Part shown: positions 28,889 to 40,810 of the stretch, in pieces | Layout of the letters: each line of letters opens with the position of its first letter | Position numbering within the stretch: position 1 is the stretch's first letter | From: Sipunculus nudus | Lineage: Eukaryota > Annelida > Sipuncula > Golfingiida > Sipunculidae | Direction: 5' to 3' | NCBI GenBank assembly: GCA_026874595.1 | Contig: CM049317.1 | Coordinates: forward strand, 51,975,618-52,039,617 | DNA length: 64,000 nucleotides | Position numbers and translations under genes: made by a program | Notes under the pieces: generated by a model | Database searches by the model: none | Told to the model about the DNA's origin: nothing | Seen by the model: only the letters and a program-made list of their open reading frames with translations

Positions 28889-29339
28889 AAATATCTACAC
28901 ACATTTTTACACATATTTTTAATCTATGACCGTTGGCTTGTAAATTTCCCGTTGAATGACACGTAGGCCGTGGTAATAAATGACATGTACAGAAATATCC
29001 AGGAATACCTGATTTATAGGAATTGAAGCGTCAATGTCAGAGCAAACCAGGATATACCCACATACACAATAAGGCCCAGCTCCTATCACATAAACGAAAC
29101 AAAATTGAGGTTTATGGAGAGGTTAATGGTTAAGCCGTTATACATAGGTTGCCAGATTGTATGGTATTAAGAAAAAACCTTAATAGATGCAACAACTGGT
29201 ACGTGTTCTACAGCAGAGACGTTTCGCAGGCAATGTTGATAACAATATTTTCTGGAAACTTTCTCTTGTGTATAAAATCGATAGTCTGCCAGCTTTCTCA
29301 TTCACGATTAGTCATCGTATAAACCGTGCGTGTCATAAA

Positions 29340-29705
29340 CGTTTACACCCTTCAGCCAGTTCCTATACTCAAAGCTAACCTTTTCCTGTAGGCACTGTGG
29401 GACAGCCGGGACTATTTGTCTCAACTGTCAAACTTTAAAATAAAAAATTGTTACATTTCAAGGACACACTTTCTCTTTACGTTTCACATGCGCATGGTTG
29501 CACAATATTACTTAATCCGTCCATTCCTTTACACAAAACGCCATATTTTTTTAATCGAATTTGCCCTTAAACTATTTTTTTCCGACATATTTGAACATAT
29601 TTTCTTCTTCCGCCATCTGTAAAGTTAGAAGCCGCGGTGCATTGTGGGGGTCAGATTGTGAAACCCTAAACAGCGTACTCTTGTTGTTCTAATTCTGCGC
29701 AGTGG
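29340..29705 (+). repeat. interspersed repeat R1, copy 1
   Basis: It shares with three later copies, in order: CACCCTTC..CC, TTTGTCTCAACTGTCA, AAAATTGTTACAT, ACATATTTGAAC, a GCATTGTGGGG phrase, ACCCTAAACAGC and TACTCTTG ... GCGCAGT. Confidence 0.75.
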
Positions 29706-29919
29706 GATAAGTTTATTGTCCCACGCCGCCGCCGAAGTCATCCTCTCCAGATGTCCTAGCAGAAGTCCGTCAGTCTGTCCGTCCGTCCGCCCATCCGGAA
29801 TGGTGTTATCCCAATAACTTGAAATTATTTGACATAAATTCACCACAATTACACCATTGATGTATCACATGATAGGCTAGGTCAAGTCTGAATATGAATG
29901 AATATGAATGACCTTGAAA

Positions 29920-30295
29920 CATAAACACAGCGCGTGCATCGCCCACGACACAACACGTGTTATTAATGACTGGGCCCATAAAATGTAATACATGATCCCG
30001 CAGGCTGAAACATCACATGTTTTGGCTCACAATCGGACCTCCGGTTACGCGGCCTTGTTAAGTTTAACAGGCACACGTAGACTGTGTTTACCAACACGCA
30101 GAATAAACATAAACACAACGCGTGCATCGCCCATGACACAACACGTGTCATTAATGACTGGGCCCATAAAATGTAATACATGTTCCCGCAGGCTGAAACA
30201 TCACATGTTTTGGCTCACAATCGGACCTCCGGTTACGCGGCCTTGTTAAGTTAAACAGGCACACGTAGACTGTGTTTACCAACACGCAGAACCAT
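29920..30295. repeat. 188-bp tandem duplication
   Basis: Two adjacent copies (29920-30107 and 30108-30295) keep a constant 188-bp offset with only a few substitutions. Each contains ACACAACACGTGT and GACCTCCGGTTACGCGG. The copies are nearly identical, so the duplication is recent. Confidence 0.95.
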
Positions 30296-31059
30296 AAGAG
30301 GGTGGTAAACAGCCGTATGCGAGTTACTGAGACTGAGTGCTTGGATGGTTTTGCTGAGAAACTTTTTAATAAAGGAAAACTGAACTGATAGTGTGAAAGA
30401 ATCGGCATAATATTGCTCCTAATTAAATCCCCTTAATATGATCATGCCACCTGCGACATACGTCATTAGCAGGCGTCTCTTGGGGGTTTCTCGATCCATC
30501 TGTTCACTTTATCTTGTCAAATATAGGTCGAGCCAACTAATTATCCAGTGGGCTGCCATGTCGCTCGAACCATTTATGCCATTAGTAGCCAACAGGAACG
30601 TAAATGAAGTAGCCTGGCGTAAACCCGCAATACACAGCTATTGTTGATCTTGGCCCTGTGCCATCGCCTTGGCGGCCAATAACAGCAATGGTGGCCTATG
30701 CAAGCGCTTAGTTAGGTGAATGCGTCAAAACGCATGTACACTGAAACGAGTTTACATTGGATGGAGATCTGTCCGATCCTTCGTTATTTCACTCACTTCA
30801 ATTTTCAATAAAATGCACAATTTGCTAAAACCTCGGAGAACGTTGCCGTATCACAAACTTTTAATCTGGCACTTAGCGAACAACCTGTCCAATAGAGAGG
30901 CAATTTCCCTGATATTTACATAACAACTAAATGTGACATCACGTGAACTTCGAGTAATTAGGGAATCCGTTATAAATACATACTAACTAACTGCTACATC
31001 ACGTTAACTTTGAGTAATCAGGGGAATCCTTTATATTTGCAAATAGTGACGCGATATAG

Positions 31060-31460
31060 GGATCTTCACACCCTTCCGCCTGATGTCGTTCCTACTCGAT
31101 TCGAATCTCTTCCTAGCAGGTACTTTGGGACTTCTTGTCTCAACTGTCACACTTCAAGATCAAAATTGTTACATATCAACGAAACATCTTCCGTTTTTAT
31201 TTCATATACGTATGCTAACAGATATTATCTTTTTGTGAAATCCTTACCACAAAACACCCATGATTATGTAATTTGCCTTGAAACTGTTTCAATTCAACAT
31301 ATTTGAACGGACTTCATTACCCTCTTCACTGCGCCAACAGTGGATGTAAAATTGCATTGTGGGGGTTAGATTATAACGCCCATAAACCCTAAACAGCAGA
31401 GTCCTACTCTTGTGAGTTCCGAGACTGCGCAGTTTGGGGTCTGCAGGGCAGTGTATTGCT
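31060..31460 (+). repeat. interspersed repeat R1, copy 2
   Basis: The phrase order is the same as copy 1: CACACCCTTCCGCCTGATG, CTTGTCTCAACTGTCACAC, CAACATATTTGAACGGAC, TTGCATTGTGGGGGTTAGAT, ACCCTAAACAGCAGAGTCC. It is the most complete copy here and serves as the reference for the insertion in copy 3. Confidence 0.75.
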
Positions 31461-31839
31461 GCTATGTTTACAGGAACGCATAATGGATGAACCGCTTATA
31501 TTGCATCTGGGCTCGTTTGCGCACTTGACGGCCACAAGATGTCGCTTCTGCAGGTCTGCGTGAGACTGAGAGCTGAGGTTTAAAGGATAACAATGGCTTC
31601 GTTCTGTGCGCCGCAGCTGATGTGGTCATTCATTCATCTTCTTTGGACAGCATTCCAACAAACCTAATAGTATAAACGTGGATGACCTTGCATACGCCTG
31701 GGGTATTAACCCAAAAGCCGGGTCGTCCGCCCGTCAATGAGAACCACCGGGTTTTCTGTCGGCGAACATAGAGTAAACTAATCAAACATATGGGGGATCC
31801 TATATAAAGATATAATACTCCAATTTTTTTAATGTTCAC

Positions 31840-34570
31840 GGAAATTTAGTTTCAGACCAATTATATTTTGAAACTGATGCCTTAAATACTTTAGCTGGGT
31901 TTGTGTAAATGTTATATACGGTAGGCTTTGTTCAGCGCGTGAATAGTCTCCTCGTATAAAACTGCATGATTTTTTTTTATTTTAAGCGAAAATCAGATCC
32001 ATGCTATGAAACTTTCATATCGCTTATTATAAGTTTGATGATACATTAATCCGAAAAACTTCCCTGAGGTTAACACATTTACAAATATATGTATTTTTTT
32101 TGTTGAGAGATAAACATATCGTTTCACTTCTGAATGTTTATCAAACAGAACAGACTTATTAGTTGTAGTACGTTAAGTTAAACTAGTGATTCATATAGGT
32201 AAAATATATTTGTCATACCTATCATTCAAAGATTACCTTGATAATATCAAGGGCCAATAAAACTAAAACGTTCCACATTTGCACGCTACTTTAGTTTCAA
32301 TTCAAATACTTTTGGTTTAATTTTTATAATGCATATATTTAACCAAAAAATGATGCCGGTATATTTATCCATAATCAAAGACCGTCTGTATAGTCTCTCG
32401 CTTGTATGTAGAGGTTAAAGTGTATATACAGTCAGAATGTCAAGTAGGGAGTTTGACCTTGTTCCATGTCAGGGGTATTAACCTTCATGTCTGCGTTGGC
32501 CATAGAGAGCGCAGGTGTGATTAACCCTTTAAATATGCTGTCCCTGAAACCATTGGCGCCCCCTTATTCTTTTCTTTCCAATGGTTTACCCACCGGGAGC
32601 CGCGCCCTTCTTCTACAAGCGCTCCAAACAAACCTTCCCATAGTGCGGCTAGCATATCCCAGGACCGTTAAGAGAAAACTCGTCTTGCACCATGGATTTT
32701 CCTTATTCTACTAATATTTAAATTTTACGCGACTTATTCAGGCAGTACTGTGGAAATAATGAGGTAGGTGCTTTTGTGCTACTTTTTGATTCGTTGTACA
32801 ATTTACAGGATTTACTCCGCAAGAAAAATAGAGGTAAAAAAGATCAATTATAAATAATCAATTATATCACATACACTTACCAATTTTATTGGTCGCGGTT
32901 AATAAATATCGTGGACCCTGAATTTATAAATATCTTCATTTTTTATTCCAAAAGGAAAAATTCACGAGTCACTCACCTCTGACTCAATTATAACCTTGCC
33001 AGTATTTTTCATAGTGACATCAGCTTCGCTGGTTATATATATCTTAAATCATCTGACTTTATATCGCGAAATTTTGACATTTTTCCGTAAAAACGTTTCA
33101 AAAGCAAGTCCTTTGTCCCAAGTTTGATAGTATTAATGTTTTTATTGACTTCTGTTAATTTATGTATTTGTGTCCTTAAATTATTTTTTGTCACGTGACC
33201 TGCTGCATTCAGCGGCATTGGTAAAGCATTAGGCTTTCTCTGAACTCATGGGTATACCAGACACTCTAGTCATGATTAACTTTTCCAGAGGAGTTCACAA
33301 AAATATGAGATATGTTAGAATGTTAAGCCTAGAGGAAGTTTTGCTTTTTTTAATAGGCCTCTAACTTTACCGTTGAAATCAGCATATGAACATATATAGA
33401 CGTGTGAAAATGCATGGTCCCATGGTCCCCGTGCACAGAATTCCTTAAAATCCTTAAAAAATAAATTGAAATATATTTTCATGGTCATAAATTTAAAGCA
33501 ATGTATACCTTAACCTGAAATCTATATATAATCCTATCTGTAAAATATATTTATTTTATGGGAATTGTTAACAAAAAAAATGAAGATTGGTCAGGCGGAT
33601 TATAAAGGAGGCAGTGCAAAAAAGGAAGGACCTAGAATATCCAAATTGATGTCCTTGAAAATCTTAGGAGTACCTTGAAAATGAGATAAAAAAAATTGCT
33701 GAAACCCTGAATTGGAAGTAACCATAGGAAGGTCACACTTTTTATACGAAGAAGGAGAACGCTTAATAATCGGATGTAAAACTTAAACTGTTTGGAATAT
33801 ATGGTGACTGGATTTTTCGATTTTTTTCTGCCAAATACGGAAATTCTGCATGATTATTTTACATGTTTCTGCAGTTATGGATAGAAAATAGGTAAGAACA
33901 CAATATTTTTAGATACACATAACTCATTAAAATAGTTAAAACTGCGAAGGTATTAGTCTGTATTGCTACCTTGGGTAAGAATGTTATGTTCTAATCCGTG
34001 CTTGTGTTTGTCTGTTTGTACGATTGAGGAAAAATTATTTAATATCCATAAAACTTTATGGATGACGGGACAAGGGTCCGAAATTAGGCTCGAATCCATC
34101 AGGATTGTTTTGCTTTAACTCTGCATGCCTATCTAGTTTTAAATACTGGCGTTCTCATTTCAACCTGTGATACAGAGATGGGTTCCTCCAATACCAATGG
34201 GGGATAAATCTGTCAAGAAGTACCGTTATATTTACACAAGACAATTATAAGAATTGAAAACTGAGAACCCAAAGGAGCTAATTCGGTAAATGGTACATGG
34301 ACGATTGATTGTTTAGGTATTCAGCAGCATTCCAGAAGACGCGAAACATCTGAATTTCATTGTAACCTGGGTTCCGATCGGGTCACCCGGGTGCTTCGCG
34401 TTCTTTACTTTATTATAAAGGTGATCTGCATTCATTTATTCCACCACCCATCACACACTCGTGTTCGGCTGACAAAGGATGTCCGTGAACAGGCTTTTGG
34501 AGATAGGATTAGTCCCGAAATCACCCTGCATCCGGACTCACACGATGTCCCCACCCCGGGGTACAGCCTC
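31840..34570. other. no recognisable gene or element
   Basis: AT-rich sequence. Open frames are under 85 codons and lack family likeness or paired splice sites. A short CpG-rich patch lies at 34370-34400. Confidence 0.5.
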
Positions 34571-34584
34571 ACAAGGTCATCCCT

Positions 34585-35795
34585 TCAGTTCCCATAGCGA
34601 AGTTCGTGTTGCTATAGGTAACACGATGAATGCAGTTACGTCGTTTTAAGCTTACAATGAAGGTATTTCGGAAGGCATCGCGGTGCATTTACACACGTAT
34701 CTTAATTCATGGTTAATTCATGGTCTTAATTCGTGGTAACGAGAAGGTTTGGGTCCACAAACGGGGTTTTGAACTTATGAAATTGATAATAAAGTCGCCA
34801 TTGGTTGTGAGTTATGCATCATTCTTTAGAAAGACTGATCATGCATATATGTATAGCATATAAACACAGGTGTTTCGTTTTAAACACTAGCCCTTTGATC
34901 CCAATTGACTTAAATAATGATTTCAATGAGTTTTCAATCAACTTTAAAAATATTCTTCTGCCCTGTTCTGAGCGTTAAACAAATAACAGTTGCCAGTTAG
35001 TTGTCAGTAACTAAATTGTGTGCACATGTTGGTATCTTCCTTTGCAACTGCATGGCATCCATTCAGAGTAGACCCGCACATAAATTCTGCAACCTTATGA
35101 TTAGGCTGTCAGAATTGTGCTGGGCACCAGTCTGTCTTGTTTACAGCCAATCACGAGATGATAAAAAAATTTAGGAACTTTAGTTCCCACAGCAAAATTC
35201 GTGTTGCCTGTTGGTAACGCGGTCAATGTAGTACCGTCGTTTTTAGCTGAAAATGGATATATTTCGGAAGGCGCGCGTTATATCAACACCCGTATCGTAA
35301 TTCATGGTTAATACATGGTTATAAACTAGTATTTTAATAACTAAATCTATAAGCGAGATGGTTTGGGTCCACACAAGGGGATTTGTATATATGACAAAAG
35401 AAAAATAAAGTCTCTAATGGTTGTGAGTTATGCATCATTCTTTAGAAAGACTGATGTATATATGTATAGCATATAAACACAGGTGTCTGTGTATAAACAC
35501 TAGCGCTTGGTTCCCCATTGGTAAAAATATTGATTTCAATTAGTTTTCAATCAACTTTAAAATATTCATCTTCCCTATTATGGCGCTATTCAAGTAAATA
35601 TTGGTGATTTATTGGTTGTCAGTAACTTTTGCGTATAAGAAAAGACAAGGTTAGTATCTTTCTTTACACGGCATCAATTTAGTTTAAACCCGCATATAAA
35701 GTTTTGGAACCTTGTGACTGGGCTGTCATAAAAGTGCTGGGCACCATTCTGTTTTGTTTACAGCCAATCACGAGGTGATAAAAATTCTGAGCGGG
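34585..35795. repeat. ~615-bp imperfect tandem duplication
   Basis: Blocks recur at a spacing of about 614-616 bp: GGTTTGGGTCCACA (34746, 35360), TTATGCATCATTCTTTAG (34812, 35428) and GTGCTGGGCACCA (35119, 35733). CAGCCAATCACGAG ends both copies. The left edges are less conserved. The copies differ by many changes, so this is much older than the 188-bp duplication. Confidence 0.9.
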
Positions 35796-36639
35796 TCTGC
35801 TCTTAAAGGCCGCAATGAAGTATCAAATATAGGTTATGGATATTTCCATGCACACTAGTTACACTGACAAGTGACAAGTAATGTTTACCATATTTAACAA
35901 CAACTTCAAGGCCTTGTAGCAGATCTTACAATCTTGTCTGAACGGGATATCCTGTATTAATGTGTTAACAAAAATACCATGCGTCAAATCACAGTGGTTT
36001 GAATCCGTCATTGTGGGTCTGGTTTTATCGAGAAAGGGACGAAACAGCTCACGTAATGAGTATATAGTCGGCCTTGCGTACGGAGATGGCGTGTATCACA
36101 AAAGAGATGGCCTATGCTCTATCGCTTTTTCCCAATTTCCCGTATAAAATAAGAATTCAAGAGCCAATGGTCAAATTATAGTTTTCAGAGATTATAAACC
36201 ATCTGTTTATATAATACTCTGAGGATAATGCAATAAGTAACATGCTTCTATATATTCGCAGAACCGATTTTGAAATGTTCTATTTAGACCTGCGATAACC
36301 ATAGACATTTCGGCGCTTTGTCTAAAGGGCTGGCTGTATTCTTTAAATTTTGTGCAATCTCCTCACAGTCGAGAAACATGTTTACACATGAGAGTGAACA
36401 TGCAGGGGAGATTTTGTGGGCAAGCTCATGCTTTCACCAAACATTTGATCGTGACAGAATCACAGATGTCCTCATGTCCCGCAAGTCTCATATAACACAA
36501 AACAAACACACTGGTATTTATTATGCATTAAGAATAATTCAAAAGACACAGACAGAGAATACGCGAAACACAGACGTAAATCATGAGTACAAGGCTGGGA
36601 TCTTCACTGATGACGTATACGCTTACTAGGTCAGCGACC

Positions 36640-37550
36640 TACATCACATGACCCGGGGTCACAAAGCAGTGAACCTGATTGGCTCTAGTTATTGCGTCAG
36701 GTGGCCTTAAAAACTCCATTGTTTGAATTTTATGTAAGATAACATGTTCTCAAATAAAAATGACAATATCATATTATTTTCTACATAATATATATGACCT
36801 ATATTCTGCGAGCGACTGGCCAAAAACATGATATTGATCACCTAGAGAGTCAAAACGGGTCACAAAGTGTATGCATTCAGGGAGATTCTGGGTAAAGGTC
36901 CTTGGACATATCAAATTAGGTAACCGTGACCTATATTATGTGACAGATAGGAAAACAACATGTTTAGAGAACCCTGAAAGCAGATTGCCTCAAATTGTAT
37001 CTGTTAGGCTTAGAATCTTCCAACGAAACATCCAGGGAGGTTGTGGTTAAATTTTCTTAGAAACCTGAAACTAGTCACGATGACCTATATTCTGCAAGCA
37101 ACTGGCCAAAAATATGATTATGAGCACCCAGACAGTCAGACAGGGCACAACCTTTAACTGTTGGATCTGGAAACGATTTTCCTTATGTAAAGGATGGTCA
37201 TTGTAATTTCTCCTTGGACATCAAAAATAAGGTCATCGTGAGATATATTCTGTGAGCTATGTGAAGGAAGATAAGCTGAGTAACCTATAAGTCAGATGGA
37301 CACAAGTCGTAGCAGGTTGACGTAGAAACTCCTAACTAAGCATCCAGGGAGTTCCCGGTAAAATCTTCTTGAAATCTTAAAAAGGTTTCTGTTTTCTAAG
37401 GATTGTGGACAAAATAAATATTAAGCCCTCTGAAAGTCATTCTTCCCATTGTTCAGAATTTTTTTTTCAGCAGATCATAACATTAATAGTTAATACATGC
37501 ATCAGTATGTCAAATGCAACTGAGCGTCATTAGTCCCATATATAATAAGG
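36640..37550 (+). repeat. decayed family A/E copy
   Basis: Phrases such as GTGACCTATATTCTG, TTAGGCTTAGAATCTTCCAA, ATCCAGGGAGGTTGTGG and TCTTAGAAACCTGAAACTAG recur at intervals. Near 37520 CAACTGAGCGTCATTAGTCC resembles the family A right end. It is strongly degraded. Confidence 0.5.
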
Positions 37551-37559
37551 CTGGCTGGA

Positions 37560-38395
37560 CTGATGACAACATCTAATAATTTGTCTCTGTCACCTAGCTG
37601 ACGGTTTTAACACTTGGTTGATTTTCTATAGAAATAATTTAATAATTATACAAGTAAATATAATAAGTGTTGTTATAATGCACCGAATGCCCGATTGAAT
37701 CGAAGTAGATCCTTTATTTGTAATGCAAGCGTGCATTATATTGTTTAATACACTTTTGCATTATACTGAGATGCATTTGAGGAGGAGAATTTTAATTAAA
37801 TCATTTAAATAAACTATTATTCTATATGACTCAATTAGGTTTAATACGGATAAAGTGGAATTAAATTGCATATTATCCCCCGTTTTATCGGTCTTACGCT
37901 TTATGATGGGTTACTCTTTACATTTAAGACGTCCGCACTCATAATGCCGGGTGTCCGACCAAATTTAACCGGATACTGCTTCCGACCACGTGGAACTGGC
38001 TCCTGCATGAAAACTGCTACCGACAACGTTGCTTCTGAACACGTATATTTCATGTGGGGAAAACTGCGTCGGAAATCCGTTTTCTGCGTTAAAATCCAGG
38101 TTGTCCGTTCATATTCACATTTGTGTGTCATCGGTCAGTTTCCCATGTGAATGCGGTCATGAGACCATGTCATTCGGTCAATGAGTCCTTGTCGTGACTG
38201 CATGATGTTGTCTCAGATATGACGTCTCTCTCACTAGGTGACTAGGAGGCCGGTGTGAGTAACAGACATGCATTTCACAGGCCCATGCTGACAGACATTG
38301 TACCTACGTGACATGTTATGACAATAAGTTTACTCCGTCTGAAGACTGTTTGCCATCTTGGCATCTATAACCAGAAGTGCATGATTGTGGTTTGG
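37560..38395. other. no recognisable gene or element
   Basis: Overlapping open frames of 76 and 94 codons on opposite strands near 37866-38150 show no family likeness. Confidence 0.45.
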
Positions 38396-38398
38396 TAA

Positions 38399-39125
38399 AC
38401 ACTCTTCCGCCAGAGGTCATTCCCAGTGGGCAAATCAATATTGATTAAATATTGAATCAATATTTATCTTCAATATTGAAAAAATATATATAAGAAAAGT
38501 GTTGTATTTGAAAATGGCTTCAACCTTGAATTATTAACATTCATTGAGAGATTATTGTCAAATCAATATTGATTTGATATTGACAACTGAGATTGTGAAC
38601 TAAGATTAAATTGCTAGTGGAAAATCAACATTTATTCAATGTTGAAACCAAGTTGATCATCAACATTGAATCATCAATGTCAAATCCTCATTGCTTTAAT
38701 GTTGAAACGAGTTGAAAATATTTCAACCTCATTTCAATTTGTTTTCAGTATTGAAAATATGCTGAGTGCCCATTGGGTTTCTACTCAAAATGAACCTCTT
38801 CGAATAAGGAATCCTGATCCTGCCATAACTGTAAAATCAAACTTCGTCACAAGTTTCCTGTTTGCATTATTCATGTGCATGCTAGCCAAAGAATACTTAT
38901 ACTTTGAAGTTTTTACCACAATACATTAATGTTTATGTTATTTGCCTTTAAGAAATACTTATCCAGCATATTTTAACGTACTTAATAACCCTGTTCGCTA
39001 CCGTTATAGATACTCCACATGCGTGTTTAGAAGCCACAGTGCATTGTGGGAAAACGATATCTTTACCCACAATCCCTAACTAGCAGAGATGTACTCTTGA
39101 GTGTACGATTCTACGCAGTTTGTTT
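38399..39125 (+). repeat. interspersed repeat R1, copy 3, split by a MITE
   Basis: CACTCTTCCGCCAGAGGTCATTC before 38422 and TTTCTACTCAAAATGAACC after 38777 together match the continuous copy 2 sequence. The copy continues through CTTTAAGAAATACTTATCC and a GCATTGTGGG phrase to CTACGCAGTTT. Confidence 0.65.
38422..38777. mobile_element. MITE with CCCARTGGGCA inverted termini
   Basis: It is 356 bp, starting CCCAGTGGGCA and ending TGCCCATTGGG. The interior holds many CAATATTGA / CAACATTGA words, several inside palindromes such as ATCAATATTGAT. Comparison of the flanks with R1 copy 2 suggests duplication of a short TTC-containing target. The superfamily is not certain. Confidence 0.7.
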
Positions 39126-39999
39126 TGCAAGGTAGCTTCATTTACAATAATTAACCCAAGATAAAAAAAATTAAAGAAGGTATAATAATTCGCATGAGCA
39201 GTTTGTGTAATAAATATCTTTCCTACTGACAATGTTATTATTTCTCATTTTGACTCACCATTTACCGTAAAAGGTTGAAAGTTAAAATATAAAATGTATG
39301 CTTTTCACATAACGCGACAGCACATGTACCTTCATATATAGGGTGTGGTATATAGATATATTAAAAATCCAATAAGGTACCAGTTTATTAGTATTTGCGG
39401 TAATAGAAGTACAGTTACTAGAGGATCCTTGTAAACTGCAATTGAATCGATTCAGTGAGTTGTGACCTGAAATTATGAACACGAAATAATATAGCAATCG
39501 AGTTTGAATACTGACCAATTGGTGCTTTATTACTGGCAGTACCTGGCGGCCCATCCTGATCAAAGCACCCACATACCCGCCTTGGGTGTGTCGGTATACC
39601 CTTTGCCTCCATGTTTACAAGATTTTGCACTATAATATATAGTGATCTCGACCCCACTGCACTCTTGTTAAGCTCAGTTATAATAACTTTACCTGTGCCG
39701 TTGTGGTAGTGACGCAAACCATACAATTATGATTTTGTCGATTCAATGGAGGAGGTTTACTCACTGTGTTCGAGTATCAATTAAACGCCTCAGTTTGTAC
39801 AAGGTCACGTAGTGCCAGAGTAAAGACAGCCAAGCAGGTGATGACTTGGCCATGTTCGGAATGTCAGGCTGACGACACACAACAACTAGACATTTGCACT
39901 CAGGAAGCGCAGACCTCCGCCAAGGCAGCTCTTTACCCAGTCATTGCAATTTTCAGAAATGCAGCATTTTTCCCTTTAAAAAATTCCTAGGTCCAGATG

Positions 40000-40145
40000 G
40001 TGATCCGGATCAGCCCTTAAGCTTAAGTAGTTGTTCCTTTGACATGTGCCGAGCTATCCTGAAAATTTCATCAACACATTAAAAACTTTGTAAAGTAATG
40101 TTGCTAACAGACAAACAGACGAACAAACCAACGCCGGCAAAGACA
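40000..40145 (+). mobile_element. LINE-type 3' tail fragment
   Basis: TCCTTTGACATGTG, GAAAATTTCATCAA, AAGTAATGTTGCTAACAGAC and CAAACAGACGAACAAACCAA match, from memory, the 3' region of a widespread invertebrate non-LTR element. No reverse transcriptase is present. A related fragment lies at 41770-41975. Confidence 0.5.
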
Positions 40146-40149
40146 AGTC

Positions 40150-40810
40150 TCACACATCGCCGGTGTCGTCCGGTGTCGTCCCCGATGTATCATCGGCTTG
40201 ACATCGGAGTAACACCGGGGACACATCGGGTGACATCGGGAGAAGATCGGGGAGAATACGGGACAATTTTAACACGTTCAAAATATTTAAGAATCGGTGT
40301 TACACCGGGCTCATCGGGGCGACATCGGACATTCCAAACATTTTCAGTCCAACATATTTGAACTGAATACATTACCCTCTTCATCACATTCATACCTACG
40401 TCATCTGTGTATTTAAAAGCCGTGGTGCATTGTGGGGGACAGATTATACACACCCACAAACCCTACACAGCAGAGTCCTACTCTTATAAGTATGATACTT
40501 CGATACATCGGCAAGACATCGTGGCACATAGGGGTAATATGGGAAACATAGGGTGATTCGGACAATCGGGGTGACATCGGAACATCGGGGTGACATCGGA
40601 CACATCGAGACGACATCGGGAATACATCGGACACATCGAGACAACATCGGGAAGGCATCGGACACATCGAGACAACATCGGGAAGACATCGGACACATCG
40701 AGACAACATCGGGAAGACATCGGACACATCGAGACAACATCGGGAAGACATCGGACACATCAAGACAACATCGAGAAGACATCGGACACATCGGGGTGAC
40801 GTTGGCGACG
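40150..40810. repeat. ATCGG-rich minisatellite, 31-bp unit with ~10-bp substructure
   Basis: From about 40575 to 40800 a 31-bp unit made of GACATCGGAC, ACATCGAGAC and AACATCGGGAA repeats about seven times. Degenerate ACATCGG words extend on both sides back to 40150, interrupted by R1 copy 4. Since 31 is not a multiple of three and the unit lacks stops, open frames of 167 (minus) and 115 (plus) codons appear. They encode only the cycling repeat and are probably not genes. Confidence 0.9.
40345..40490 (+). repeat. interspersed repeat R1, copy 4 (3' part)
   Basis: CAACATATTTGAACTGAATA, CATTACCCTCTTCA, GCATTGTGGGGGACAGATT and CCCTACACAGCAGAGTCCTA follow copy 2 closely. ATCGG-rich arrays lie on both sides (40150-40335 and 40510-40810). 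Confidence 0.75.

Noticed and set aside
28633-28914. Hydrophobic 93-codon minus-strand frame resembling a membrane protein
   Set aside because: Most of it is the 22-bp minisatellite read through; the peptide repeats every 22 residues with the same words.
34585-35795. Considered as paired LTRs of a retrotransposon
   Set aside because: The two copies are directly adjacent with no internal coding region, and lack TG...CA ends and TATA/poly(A) order.
39418-39726. 102-codon minus-strand frame with varied composition
   Set aside because: It has no recognised domain and no clear donor/acceptor pair, and a shadow frame overlaps it. Frames of this size occur by chance in 64 kb.
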